From positions 2,009,501 to 2,073,500 of the forward strand of contig NC_017095.1 of the NCBI RefSeq assembly GCF_000235405.2: a stretch of DNA of 64,000 nucleotides, written 5' to 3'. Shown here in pieces: positions 9,681-18,765 of this stretch. A program made the position numbers and the translations under genes. The notes under the pieces are model-generated. The model did not search any database, had not been told where the DNA came from, and saw nothing but the letters and a program-made list of their open reading frames with translations. How positions within the stretch are numbered: position 1 is the first letter of the stretch; every line of letters begins with the position of its first letter. Source of the DNA: Fervidobacterium pennivorans DSM 9078. GTDB lineage: Bacteria; Thermotogota; Thermotogae; Thermotogales; Fervidobacteriaceae.

Positions 9681-10808
9681 ATGCTTTACAAGTGCGTTGC
9701 TTTGCTGGATATGGACGCTTATTTTGCTTCCGTTGAGGAAGCGAAGAATCCTTCGTTGAGAGGGAGACCTTTTGCGGTAATTGGGAATGGTGAAAGACCT
9801 ATAGTGATAAGTGCGAATTATGTGGCAAAAAGCTTTGGAGTGAAGACTGGGATGGTTATAACACAGGCACGAGAACTGTGTCCAAAGATTATTTTTGTGA
9901 AAGCGGATTTTTCACAATACGAGTTCACAACGTTGAAGATTATTCAACTTGTTGAGAAATACTTTCCTGTCTACAAAGAGGCAAGCATAGACGAGGTGTA
10001 TATCGCTGTTGATAGTGTTGGAGATGTATCGTATGGGTTGGAAAGGCTCAAAGATTTGAAGGAAGAGATAAAGGAAAGGCTCAACCTTACTTGCACAATA
10101 GGAGTGGGGCAAAATCCGATAATTGCAAAGAGTGCGTGTGAAATAGCCAAGCCGGATGGTTTCTTTGTTGTTCGAGATTTTGAGGAATTCGCAAAGGATT
10201 TACCAATAAAGAATGTAATAGGGATAGGTAAGGAAAGTGCAAAGATTTTAGAAGAGTTAGGAATAGAAACGTTGGAGCAATTTTTGACCGATAAAAGGTT
10301 GGACAATTTAAGTGGATTTCAAAAATTAAAGACGTTGATTTTAAAAGAATACACAGAGCCTGAATTTTTCAAATTTGTCCCTCCAAAGAGCGTTGGTCAT
10401 TCGCTTTCGTTGGATAGACACGTGAGCAATTTGGATGAGTTACTCGAGGTGTATAAATATCTTACATTCGGTCTATACGCAAAGCTTTTGAGAGGGCGGA
10501 TGGGCGCAAAGAGTGTAAGTGTGTATTTAAAAGATAGATTTGGCTCTTTTTCAATCTCCCGTTCGTTTATTTTCTACACAAACGATTTTCTTCTCATCTC
10601 CAAAGTTGTTGAGAATTTGGTCGAAAAGTTGTTCAAAGGGTATCCCGTTTCGAAAGTAGGCATTTCTCTGAATAATTTGAAGTTAATCGATGGTGTTCAA
10701 AGTTCGCTATTTTGGGACGAACAACAGAAAAGGTTTAAGAAATTGGCAGAATTTGAGAACATCTTTTTTGGAGGCTATTTTGTGTTGCGTACTAAAAAGA
10801 TAGTTTAA
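9681..10808 (+). CDS. dinB: DNA polymerase IV (Y family)
   Basis: Low-fidelity translesion polymerase. The palm metals are bound by LDMD (D10, D12) and SIDE (D104, E105). A fingers/thumb HhH region (NVIGIGKESAKILEELGI) and a little-finger domain (about 235-345) follow. The start ATG 9681 is seven bases after AGGGGTG; the GTG at 9672 lies inside that site. The length of 375 residues is normal. I see no obvious C-terminal clamp-binding motif beyond weakly fitting SLFW (about residue 342). It is a lone gene with its own promoter and an inverted repeat that may be an operator. Confidence 0.93.
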   Translation: MLYKCVALLDMDAYFASVEEAKNPSLRGRPFAVIGNGERPIVISANYVAKSFGVKTGMVITQARELCPKIIFVKADFSQYEFTTLKIIQLVEKYFPVYKEASIDEVYIAVDSVGDVSYGLERLKDLKEEIKERLNLTCTIGVGQNPIIAKSACEIAKPDGFFVVRDFEEFAKDLPIKNVIGIGKESAKILEELGIETLEQFLTDKRLDNLSGFQKLKTLILKEYTEPEFFKFVPPKSVGHSLSLDRHVSNLDELLEVYKYLTFGLYAKLLRGRMGAKSVSVYLKDRFGSFSISRSFIFYTNDFLLISKVVENLVEKLFKGYPVSKVGISLNNLKLIDGVQSSLFWDEQQKRFKKLAEFENIFFGGYFVLRTKKIV

Positions 10809-10888
10809 GGTTATTTTGAGATAATTTAGACAGCTAGAAGTTTTGAGGTGTTATAATTAATAGGAGAGCAATTATAGGAGCTGAGGAT

Positions 10889-11833
10889 ATGTACGAGATA
10901 ATCGATGTAACAGAATCTGTAAAGGTGTTGAGGGCGCCTGTTAATGTGGTGTTTTACTTCAAACACAACATGGGGAAAATCGAGTGCTTGGTTATCGATA
11001 CCGGAAGTAGCAGTGAGTATGGGAAAAAGATACAGAAATACCTTGAAAGCCAAGGTGTGACTAAGTTATCTATACTTAATTCACACTTCCATGCAGACCA
11101 CATTGGAGGAAATAGTTTTTTGCAAGGGAAAACCAAGTGCAAAATTTACACAACGGATTTTGAAAGTGTTTTCATTGAACATCCCCAGCTTGAGCCTATG
11201 TATCTCTGGGGAGGACCTCTTTTTGAAGGAATAGATAACAAATTTCTAATGGCAAAACCTTCAATAGTTACAGACATTGTAGAATATGGTTGGTCTTCTG
11301 AACTCGATGTTGAAATCATACCACTCAAAGGACACTCTTTTGATATGGTTGGAATATTGATTGATGATGGTGCAAAGAGGGTGTTGTTCGTAGCCGATGC
11401 TGTCGTTTCTATGCAAACAATAGAAAAATACAAGGTTTATTTCTTATATGACGTGCGCGAACATCTGAAAACTCTGCAAGGTCTAAATAAATGGGTAGAA
11501 AACATAGATGTTATCGTACCAAGTCACGGTGAGATTTTTGACTTTAGTAAGGACAATTGGCAAAGTTCAAAAGAGGAGTTTTTAAAACTAGTGAGGGAAA
11601 ATGGGAAGGTTATAGAAGATATTTTAAACTTTATTTTGAGAATTCTCGTGGAACCGATGACGATAGATGAGATTTTGAGCGAGATTGCATCTAACTTCTC
11701 AATTCCAATTGATGCAACATCTTATGTGTTACTGCTCCAAACTCTCAAAGCCTATTGTAGTTATCTGGTTAGTGTAAACGAGGTAGGTCTTACTTTTGAA
11801 AGAGAGAAATTAGAGTATATTCGGATGCATTGA
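10889..11833 (+). CDS. MBL-fold metallo-hydrolase
   Basis: Metallo-beta-lactamase-fold hydrolase, probably cytoplasmic. The HFHADH motif (about residue 68) gives the dinuclear metal site, with further ligands in KGHSFD, a metal-bridging Asp in FVADAV and a final His in PSHGE. The 314-residue protein has an extra helical C-terminal third (about 225-314) resembling the winged-helix tail of some MBL hydrolases (LACTB2-like); this is tentative. The substrate is unknown. The start ATG follows GAGCTGAGGAT. A TATAAT at 10852-10857 may be its promoter. The VanZ-like gene follows 32 bp later. Confidence 0.8.
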   Translation: MYEIIDVTESVKVLRAPVNVVFYFKHNMGKIECLVIDTGSSSEYGKKIQKYLESQGVTKLSILNSHFHADHIGGNSFLQGKTKCKIYTTDFESVFIEHPQLEPMYLWGGPLFEGIDNKFLMAKPSIVTDIVEYGWSSELDVEIIPLKGHSFDMVGILIDDGAKRVLFVADAVVSMQTIEKYKVYFLYDVREHLKTLQGLNKWVENIDVIVPSHGEIFDFSKDNWQSSKEEFLKLVRENGKVIEDILNFILRILVEPMTIDEILSEIASNFSIPIDATSYVLLLQTLKAYCSYLVSVNEVGLTFEREKLEYIRMH

Positions 11834-11865
11834 GCTAAGAACCAAAAATCGGAGGTTTGAATGCA

Positions 11866-12420
11866 ATGGAGGGATTTTTAAAAAAACGTTCGGAAAATGT
11901 GCGTAAGGTTACCTTGGTAGTATTATTTGCTGGTGTTTTGTTCTGGGTTGCTACTATATTTTATTTCTCAACCCGACCGCCTGAAGAATCGCACCAGCAA
12001 TCGAGTTTTGCGTATAATGTTATAAAGAAAATCGATAGTATTTTGGATTTTTCCGACACGCAGCTTTTCAAAAGAGTTGAGAGAAAGTTGAAGTTGATTT
12101 GGTTTGGAACAGAATACGTGCCAGCGGAGATGTTGATTAGAAAGACGGCACATTTTGGGTTGTATTTTGTATTTGGATTTTTAGTTGCCTTAACATTTTT
12201 TTGGTGGAAGGGGGACATAATAATATCGGGGATAACAGGTTTTACAATTCCTTCAACGTATGCGATTTTTGATGAATACAACCAAATTTTCTATCGCCGG
12301 GGTTCTTCACTCAACGATGTCGTTATTGATGCTTTTGGAGCATTAGTTGGTGTTGTTGTATTTTTCTTGCTACTTGCTGTTTTCTGGGGAGTAAAAAGAT
12401 TAATTAAGGTGTTCAAATGA
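11866..12420 (+). CDS. VanZ-like family membrane protein
   Basis: A small polytopic membrane protein of the VanZ family; VanZ gives low-level teicoplanin resistance in enterococci but most members have no known role. Family motifs are visible: FYFSTRPPEES after the first helix, RKTAHFGLYFVFG, and the signature YAIFDEYNQIFYRRGSSLNDVVID. About four membrane helices are expected. The start ATG 11866 has GGAGG ten bases upstream; the TTG at 11857 is too close to it. The periplasmic loop of about 60 residues after helix 1 is longer than I expect for the family. No glycopeptide-resistance genes are nearby. Confidence 0.82.
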   Translation: MEGFLKKRSENVRKVTLVVLFAGVLFWVATIFYFSTRPPEESHQQSSFAYNVIKKIDSILDFSDTQLFKRVERKLKLIWFGTEYVPAEMLIRKTAHFGLYFVFGFLVALTFFWWKGDIIISGITGFTIPSTYAIFDEYNQIFYRRGSSLNDVVIDAFGALVGVVVFFLLLAVFWGVKRLIKVFK

Positions 12421-12497
12421 ACTTGTTCGAGGTTGTTAAAGACGGCTGAAGGTTGTTGATTGTATCTTAAATGTTGTTTTACCTGAGAGGTGAGAAG

Positions 12498-13964
12498 ATG
12501 CGTATGAAAAGCATGCTTAAGCGGATCTTTAGTAGTTTTGTAGTGGTTGCTTTGCTTTTGTTTAGTTCTCCAAGTTTCAGTCAAAAAATCCTCTACACAT
12601 ACGCTCAAAATGCTGAACCAAAGTTCATGTTAAGTGGTGGCAATATAACAGGTCTTTGCCACGACATCGTTCAAGAAATGAACAAAGAACTGAGAAGTGA
12701 AGGGATTCGGATAGAATACAAATCGAAAGAGTTGAGAAGTATCTCTGAAATTTTTAACGCACTTTCGAAAAATGAGATTCAAATATTTATTGGAGCTGCT
12801 TATAGTGAGAAACGCGAAAGTTATGCTACGTATCTCCAGCCTCCACTTTACGGATTGAGAGAGATGTTTCTTGTTAATTCAATGGATTTGATGAGATTTG
12901 CTGAGAGACAGTATGTAAAGATAGGTGTTATTGGTGACACAGTAACATCAGAAAGCTTACCTTCTATTGGTTTAAGGCAGGAAGCTATTGCGTTCAAGAG
13001 CATAAACGACGCTATCAAAGCACTTGAAGGCAATGAAATAGATACAGTGTTTTATTCCAGCCTCGCGCTTGGATATACACTTAAAAATTCAAAAGGAAAA
13101 TTCGAAACCTTGAAAGATCCTTCGGAGAAGTATTACCATTACGTTGTTCTTTCAAAGAGCGTAGACAAAGATGTTGTGGCTAAGATACAGATTGCTTTGG
13201 AGAAATTACACAAAGATGGAGTAGTGAGGGCACTTATAAAAAAATACGGTCTGAATGATTATGTCATTCCTGGGAACGTTGTTGAGATACTTGCGGTTGA
13301 TTGGGAACCATACGAATGGTACGACACGGTAAGGAAAGAATGGGTAGGTGTGGATGTTGACGTTGTTAGGGCAGTTTTAAGTAAGATGGGGTACGAGGCA
13401 AGTTTTTTGACATTTCCATGGTCAAGGTGTGTAGAATTGATGAAAATCGGAGCCTACGATGGAATTATGAGTTTGAGGATTACCCAAGAACGCTTGGCGT
13501 TCTTAAGATTTCCAGAAGAACCACTTAGCACAGGAAAGGATGTTTTGTTTAAGCTTAAAAATTCAAAAATTAACTTTTCACGTTTGGAAGATATACCAAA
13601 CAGCGTGTTATGTGGCTATAGCGAAGGTTATGCTTATGGCGACTGGTTCTGGGACGCAAAGTTCAAAAAGATAGCTGTTCCAGATGACATCACCGGCTTT
13701 AAGCTTTTAAAAAGTGGTAGGATAGAACTTTTTGTCTCTAACTCAATGGTTGGGAAAGAATTAGCAAAAGAGTTAGATGTTGATGTCGAGTGCTCACCTG
13801 TTTTTGGAGAGAAGATGATTTATTACTTGGCTTTCTCGAAAAACTATCAGGGAAGTTATCTATCAAACGTTTTCTCTCAAAGATTGAAAGAGTTTAAGCT
13901 TACAGATGAATATTTGAGAATTTTGAGGAAATATGGGATAACTTATGACGATTTTTGGAGATGA
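12498..13964 (+). CDS. Tandem family-3 solute-binding protein
   Basis: Exported protein (488 residues) with a signal peptide (residues 1-29, ending PSFS/QK) and two consecutive SBP_bac_3 domains (about 30-260 and 265-488). The second begins VEILAVDWEPYEWYD and ends with the typical LRKYGITYDDFW. Such domains bind amino acids or similar small molecules in the periplasm. No ABC permease or ATPase genes follow; instead a histidine kinase and an HD-GYP response regulator do, so a role as periplasmic sensor component is inferred. The start ATG 12498 follows GAGAGGTGAG. Confidence 0.82.
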   Translation: MRMKSMLKRIFSSFVVVALLLFSSPSFSQKILYTYAQNAEPKFMLSGGNITGLCHDIVQEMNKELRSEGIRIEYKSKELRSISEIFNALSKNEIQIFIGAAYSEKRESYATYLQPPLYGLREMFLVNSMDLMRFAERQYVKIGVIGDTVTSESLPSIGLRQEAIAFKSINDAIKALEGNEIDTVFYSSLALGYTLKNSKGKFETLKDPSEKYYHYVVLSKSVDKDVVAKIQIALEKLHKDGVVRALIKKYGLNDYVIPGNVVEILAVDWEPYEWYDTVRKEWVGVDVDVVRAVLSKMGYEASFLTFPWSRCVELMKIGAYDGIMSLRITQERLAFLRFPEEPLSTGKDVLFKLKNSKINFSRLEDIPNSVLCGYSEGYAYGDWFWDAKFKKIAVPDDITGFKLLKSGRIELFVSNSMVGKELAKELDVDVECSPVFGEKMIYYLAFSKNYQGSYLSNVFSQRLKEFKLTDEYLRILRKYGITYDDFWR

Positions 13965-13982
13965 AAGAGATTGTGATATAAT
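13955..13982 (+). promoter_or_regulatory. Possible internal promoter before the histidine kinase
   Basis: TTGGAG (13955-13960), a 16-bp spacer and TATAAT (13977-13982) overlap the end of the solute-binding gene and lie 80 bp before the kinase start. Confidence 0.4.
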
Positions 13983-14061
13983 GATATTGAGGACCAAAAT
14001 AAGATGGCGTGCGTTAATTTTTATTTGACTTAGTTTTTTGATGACCTTAGTAGGTGATAAT

Positions 14062-15417
14062 ATGAGAGACAAAAATAAAAAAGGAAAGACTGACAGGATT
14101 TATTTGGTTATTAACATCGTTATACTCGTAATTATCACCATCCTTTTTGTATGGTATGCAACCAATTACTACAGTAGTTGGAAAAAACAAATGGAAACTT
14201 TTATGAAAAACGTTGCTGTTAGCCTTTCATATCCTGCTTGGACTTATGATAAAAGAGTGATTGAGCAACTTGCCGCAGTTGTGATTGAAAAAGAGGAGAT
14301 AGTATCTGTGGTAATTTACGATGACAAGAACGACAAGCTTGCGGTCAAAGAGAAAGAGTCGAAGCTGACAACGTTTGATTTATTATTTGGAACAAAGCGA
14401 TTTGTTAGAGTGTTTAGTTTAATCTATGCAGATACCTACGTTGGGAAGGTTATTTTCACTTATACAGATAATTCAGCTAGGAAATTTTTGGTTGTCACGG
14501 GAACTGGTGCTGTGTTATTCTACATAGTATCTTTCCTTTTGGCTTCAAATGTAAAAAAGAATAAAGAGCTTGCAGCCATGGTCGATGAACTCAATGAACT
14601 GAATGCCGAACTTGAAGCAGCATTTAACGAGCTCGAAGAGACACAGAATAAAATAATCAACGCAGAGAAAATGGCTGCGTTAGGGAAACTGATGGTAAAT
14701 ATTGCACACGATATTAACACTCCTGCGGGGATTATATATTCCTCACTGACTGAACAGCAAAATAGACTTGTTAACGTAGTAAAGAAATTCGAAGCGGATG
14801 AACTCACCGAAGAGGAGTTCAAAAGCTGTGTAGACACAATATTAGAACTAACTCAAATAATGCTCCGGAACGCGAGAAGAATCATAGAACTTGTCCAAAG
14901 TTTGAAACGCACTGCCTTGAACGAGATGGTACAAACATGGTCAGAAATCAATGTAAAATCTGTTGTTAACGATGTTTTGAACGCAATGCACCCGAGGTTG
15001 AGAAAGACAAAGATAGAGGTTGTCACAGAGATAGATGATAACCTTGTAGTTTACACCATCCCAGGCGCAATAGCGCAGATATTGATGAATTTGATAGACA
15101 ACGCAATAGTCCATGCTTTTGAATACGATAATCCTGGCAAGATAATGATAAGGTGTGAGAAGATAAAAAGCCAAAGTGATAAAGAATATCTGCTCTTAAC
15201 ATTTTCGGATAACGGGAAAGGGATGGATGAGGAAACGAAAAAACGAGCTTTTGAGCCGTTTTACACAACTGATAAAGAATCTGGAACAGGCTTGGGGTTA
15301 AGTATCGTTTACAGTCTTGTTGTCGATGTACTCAGTGGCGATATAGAACTTGAAAGTGAGATTGGAAAAGGGACAACATTACGAATTAAAATACCTTTGA
15401 CAAAAAAGAACGGGTGA
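14062..15417 (+). CDS. Sensor histidine kinase (HK1)
   Basis: Membrane kinase of 451 residues. It has a TM helix (about 13-34), an extracytoplasmic region of about 105 residues, a second TM (about 142-162), a coiled linker (ELAAMVDELNELNAELEAAFNELEE), a DHp domain with phospho-acceptor H216 (NIAHDINTPAG) and an HATPase domain with N (LIDNAIVHAF), G1 (FSDNGKGMD) and G2 (GTGLGLS) boxes. The start ATG 14062 follows TAGGTGAT. It lies between a periplasmic binding protein and its likely partner response regulator. Its catalytic half is closely similar to the kinase at 42011-43855, while the sensor halves are unrelated. Confidence 0.92.
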   Translation: MRDKNKKGKTDRIYLVINIVILVIITILFVWYATNYYSSWKKQMETFMKNVAVSLSYPAWTYDKRVIEQLAAVVIEKEEIVSVVIYDDKNDKLAVKEKESKLTTFDLLFGTKRFVRVFSLIYADTYVGKVIFTYTDNSARKFLVVTGTGAVLFYIVSFLLASNVKKNKELAAMVDELNELNAELEAAFNELEETQNKIINAEKMAALGKLMVNIAHDINTPAGIIYSSLTEQQNRLVNVVKKFEADELTEEEFKSCVDTILELTQIMLRNARRIIELVQSLKRTALNEMVQTWSEINVKSVVNDVLNAMHPRLRKTKIEVVTEIDDNLVVYTIPGAIAQILMNLIDNAIVHAFEYDNPGKIMIRCEKIKSQSDKEYLLLTFSDNGKGMDEETKKRAFEPFYTTDKESGTGLGLSIVYSLVVDVLSGDIELESEIGKGTTLRIKIPLTKKNG

Positions 15418-15484
15418 TTTGGAGGTGTAATTTTACCCCTATAAACACCAGTAACTTTTTTGCTATCTGTGAGGTGAAGAAAAC

Positions 15485-16918
15485 GTGCCTAGCTTCTTGA
15501 AGAAATCGGCATCAAAGGAAAGTAACGGGGAATTTTGGAAAATTTTGGTTGTAGATGATGAACCCGATGTGCATGCTATCACATCGGTGGTTGCTAGGGA
15601 TATAGAGTTCGAGGGAAAGAAGGTAAAACTTTACAGCGCGTTTTCTTCAGAAGAAGCTAAGAAAATACTCCAAAATGTGCCAGATATAGCCTTGGCTATA
15701 ATTGACGTTGTTATGGAAAAAGATATGTCAGGACTTGAATTGGTTAGATATATCAGAGAGGAGTTGAAAAATCCATATATAAGGCTTGTCATCAGGACAG
15801 GTCAACCAGGGTTCGCACCACCAAGAGAAATTGTTCTTAAATACGATATAAATGACTACAGAGAAAAAGCAGAGCTCTCAAGTAATGGTTTGTTTACCAT
15901 GATAATCGCAAGATTGCGTGAGTATAGGGACATCGTGGAACTTGAAACCCAAAAGAGACTTTTAGAACGTAGCGCATTCTATTCCTCTGTTGTGCTCAAT
16001 TCGAATGTTCAAGATTTTGAAGATACGTTAACAGAAGCACTGGACAGCTTTTCTAAAATCCTAGGATTGACTGTGAAGATTGAGAAACTTGGCGAGATAA
16101 AAACTGACAAATTCAACGGAACTTTTCCGATTGTAAATCTGTCTTGGGATCATGACAAGAGCGTAGAATTTAGTTTGAGGAAAGAAAGAGACATAAGCGA
16201 GAAAATGAAAGTAGAATTTTCTAAACCGCTGACACTCCATCAATTGAATATCATATCTATGTTTTTGGAGCGTTACTTAGTCACTGTAAATAATTACGTG
16301 CTGTCAAAAGATTTAATAGAAACACTCTACAAAGTAATTTATATCATTTCAGAAGTTACTGAGACAAGGTCGCTTGAGACTGGCGAGCACGTAAGAAGAG
16401 TTGGAAAGCTTGCTAAGTTGCTTGCATCAAAATTTGGATATGAGGGGGAATATCTTGAGTTCTTCGAAATCGCCGCAATGCTCCACGATGTTGGAAAAAT
16501 AGGTATACCGGATGCTATTTTGAATAAACCCGCGAAGTTGTCGGATGAGGAATTTGAAATCATGAAAAGACACACGGTCATTGGTTATGAAATTCTTTCC
16601 ACTGTTGAACATCCGCTCTTCAAGTTGGCTGCAAATATCGCACTTTATCATCACGAGAATTGGGATGGAACAGGGTACCCGAAAGGATTAAAAGGGGAAG
16701 AGATACCACTTGAAGGTAGAATCGTTAGTATAGTCGACGTCTACGATGCACTACTTTCTGATAGGGTTTATAGACCTGCATGGAGTGAAGAGGATACGCT
16801 TAGATACATAAAAGAAAATTGCGGTAAGAAATTTGACCCAAGAGTGTGCGAAATCTTTTTTGAAAACTATGAAGAGGCTAGAAACTTATACGATTTCAAA
16901 AATTCAAAAACTGAGTGA
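15485..16918 (+). CDS. Response regulator with DUF3369-like middle and HD-GYP output
   Basis: A 477-residue regulator. It has a receiver domain (about 18-150) with acidic DDE and phospho-acceptor D74 (IIDVVMEKD). A middle domain (about 165-300) looks like DUF3369. The HD-GYP domain (about 300-470) has the HD pair H334-D335 (MLHDVGKIGIPD), the HHENWDGTGYP motif with GYP at 397-399, and a final IVDVYDAL. HD-GYP proteins hydrolyse cyclic di-GMP, so the likely output is lowered c-di-GMP. GTG start after GAGGTGAAG, 67 bp after HK1, the presumed cognate kinase. DUF3369 is named from memory of the usual architecture. Confidence 0.9.
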   Translation: MPSFLKKSASKESNGEFWKILVVDDEPDVHAITSVVARDIEFEGKKVKLYSAFSSEEAKKILQNVPDIALAIIDVVMEKDMSGLELVRYIREELKNPYIRLVIRTGQPGFAPPREIVLKYDINDYREKAELSSNGLFTMIIARLREYRDIVELETQKRLLERSAFYSSVVLNSNVQDFEDTLTEALDSFSKILGLTVKIEKLGEIKTDKFNGTFPIVNLSWDHDKSVEFSLRKERDISEKMKVEFSKPLTLHQLNIISMFLERYLVTVNNYVLSKDLIETLYKVIYIISEVTETRSLETGEHVRRVGKLAKLLASKFGYEGEYLEFFEIAAMLHDVGKIGIPDAILNKPAKLSDEEFEIMKRHTVIGYEILSTVEHPLFKLAANIALYHHENWDGTGYPKGLKGEEIPLEGRIVSIVDVYDALLSDRVYRPAWSEEDTLRYIKENCGKKFDPRVCEIFFENYEEARNLYDFKNSKTE

Positions 16919-16929
16919 TCAGAAAAAAA

Positions 16930-17739
16930 CTAGTGCACCGTTATTAAATCTTTCAACTTTTCGAATGTTTTTTCACCTATTCCTTTTACATTTTTTATTT
17001 CTTCAATGCTTTTAAAGGGACCATTGTTAGTGCGGTAATCGATAATCGCCTGTGCTTTTGAAGGACCAATACCGGGGAGCTTTTCAAGTTCCTCCAAGCT
17101 TGCTGTGTTAATGTTAATCTTTTCGTTGCTTAAACTTACCTGAGTTGGTTGTAATTCGTTATTCTTTTGCTCAATAGACTCGTCTTTATTTTCTTTTTCA
17201 AGAGTGGTTACATGCTGAACAGTGTTGTTTTGAACTTGAACGCCCAAGTTCTCAACTTTTATTCGTTCTTTCAATTTTTCATAAGTTTTTTGACCTATCC
17301 CGGGAACGTTCATCAGGTCTTCCGGTTTTGTAAATGGGTGCTCTTTTCTGTATTCAATTATCGCTTGTGCTTTTGCAGGTCCTATTCCCGGTAGTGTCTG
17401 GAGCTCTTCAATTGATGCGGTGTTCAACTCTATTATCGATGGCACGTAGTTACGTTGGGTTTGTGCAGTTAAGCCATTTTGGTTTTCACTTTGTTGGTCA
17501 TTTAAACTGGAAACTTGGGACTTAAGTCTGTCGTAACTGGGATGAAAAAATACACCTGAGAAAACTATCAGTGCGGAAAATATCAAAAAGAATGTGTGCT
17601 GTTCTTTTGAAAATTTCTCATAAGCACTTTTAAAGAATTCCACAAAGGATTTTAAAAACGAATTCGAGAAGCGAGAATCAGAAAAGTTGCGATTTTCCTT
17701 CGATCCAGAACCATAAGAAAAATTCCCAAGCGTAAACAT
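16930..17739 (-). CDS. Membrane-anchored protein with two ComEA-like HhH domains
   Basis: A 269-residue protein with an N-terminal cytoplasmic stretch, one TM helix (about 48-66), and two copies of a ComEA-type helix-hairpin-helix DNA-binding unit (about 103-165 and 208-268). Each unit has the form IN/LNTASxEELxxLPGIGPxKAQAIIxYR followed by a VxGIGxKTxEKLK element. ComEA binds incoming DNA outside the cytoplasmic membrane in natural transformation and normally has one such unit. A Gln/Asn/Glu-rich linker joins the two here. The start ATG follows AGGGGGA. It is last in an M42 peptidase/SPOR/ComEA-like run; no comEC adjoins. Confidence 0.85.
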   Translation of the reverse strand: MFTLGNFSYGSGSKENRNFSDSRFSNSFLKSFVEFFKSAYEKFSKEQHTFFLIFSALIVFSGVFFHPSYDRLKSQVSSLNDQQSENQNGLTAQTQRNYVPSIIELNTASIEELQTLPGIGPAKAQAIIEYRKEHPFTKPEDLMNVPGIGQKTYEKLKERIKVENLGVQVQNNTVQHVTTLEKENKDESIEQKNNELQPTQVSLSNEKININTASLEELEKLPGIGPSKAQAIIDYRTNNGPFKSIEEIKNVKGIGEKTFEKLKDLITVH

Positions 17740-17784
17740 GATTTAAATCCCCCTGAGACACACCCCGTTCGTTTTGCTTGTCTT

Positions 17785-18759
17785 TTACCCTCCTATTCTG
17801 CTTACCTTTGCCCCTGCTATGTGACCGTATTTTGATAATTCTGCCCAGTCTTGAGAATAATAAAAACTCTTCGCTTGGTTTTCGTTGGTGAAAATGCCAA
17901 GGCAGATGACATATCCTGCGTTTGTGGAAATACTGAACGCACTTATGCCCAGTGTTCTTAAATTAACCACTGATTTGAACGCTTCTTTCGAACTGGATAT
18001 TGGGTCCGTTTTTATCGTCCAGAACCCCTTGGAAGGATTTAGCTCGGGCATCACATTGGTCGGTGTTACGATAATATATTTGCTCTCACTAACGCGATCT
18101 AATATATAGTTTTGTGTTAATTTGGCAATCTTTAGAGCTGTTTCTCCATCGACGATGTATACATAAGCATCCGTCAAAATGCTTTCTGGTAAGTTCTCTG
18201 CCATTCTCGAAACTAAAAGGTTGTAATCGAATTTTGTGATATCTTTGAGAAATTTGTTTTCATCTTGTTCTGGCTTTGGTTGTTGAGTTTCCGATACAGT
18301 TAATGGAGCTTGCTGCACTGTTTTGCTTTCGGAAGTTTTTGCATCTTCAATAGAAGTCGTCTTTGTTGCTTGTGTGAGAGGTATCAAATTTTCTGTTTGC
18401 TCGCTTTTTTGAGCTGGAATCTGTAATGCTTGTTCAGATTTAGTTGTGGTAGTTGTAGTATCAGTAGCAAAAGATACCGATGGTGTGAGTTGAGAAAGTG
18501 TACTTTCTGGAGCTGGCTCAATGATTATTATAGTTTGGGTTGCCGTTTTCAGAGTTTTTTCAACGGGTGGATTAGCGTTAGCACCTAAGTCTTTTATCAC
18601 AACCTCCACTTTTGATTTTTGCATTTTTAAGTAAAACGCATACAAAGCCAGCGATATAGTGGCTAACGAAAGGACTATGATAACAACCGAGAGGACTTTC
18701 AAATCAAAATCCGTTATTTCTTTCCATTTTCTTGAGCCTATTGGGATTCTTTGCTTCAT
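17785..18759 (-). CDS. Single-pass membrane protein with SPOR-like C-terminal domain
   Basis: A 324-residue protein: short basic N-terminus, one TM helix (about 22-44), a Thr/Ser/Gln/Pro-rich low-complexity extracytoplasmic linker (about 65-175), and a folded C-terminal half. The last 80 residues read like a SPOR domain (GFWTIKTDPISS, then GYVICLGIFTNENQAKSF), which in other bacteria binds denuded peptidoglycan at septa. The SPOR call is by pattern and moderately sure. It begins six bases after the M42 peptidase stop, and the ComEA-like gene follows after 45 bp. Confidence 0.6.
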   Translation of the reverse strand: MKQRIPIGSRKWKEITDFDLKVLSVVIIVLSLATISLALYAFYLKMQKSKVEVVIKDLGANANPPVEKTLKTATQTIIIIEPAPESTLSQLTPSVSFATDTTTTTTKSEQALQIPAQKSEQTENLIPLTQATKTTSIEDAKTSESKTVQQAPLTVSETQQPKPEQDENKFLKDITKFDYNLLVSRMAENLPESILTDAYVYIVDGETALKIAKLTQNYILDRVSESKYIIVTPTNVMPELNPSKGFWTIKTDPISSSKEAFKSVVNLRTLGISAFSISTNAGYVICLGIFTNENQAKSFYYSQDWAELSKYGHIAGAKVSRIGG

Positions 18760-18765
18760 CCTGAA

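Noticed and set aside
11866-12420. A glycopeptide-resistance locus, because of the VanZ-like gene.
   Set aside because: No vanA, vanH, vanX or vanRS-type genes are near; VanZ-like proteins are common without resistance.
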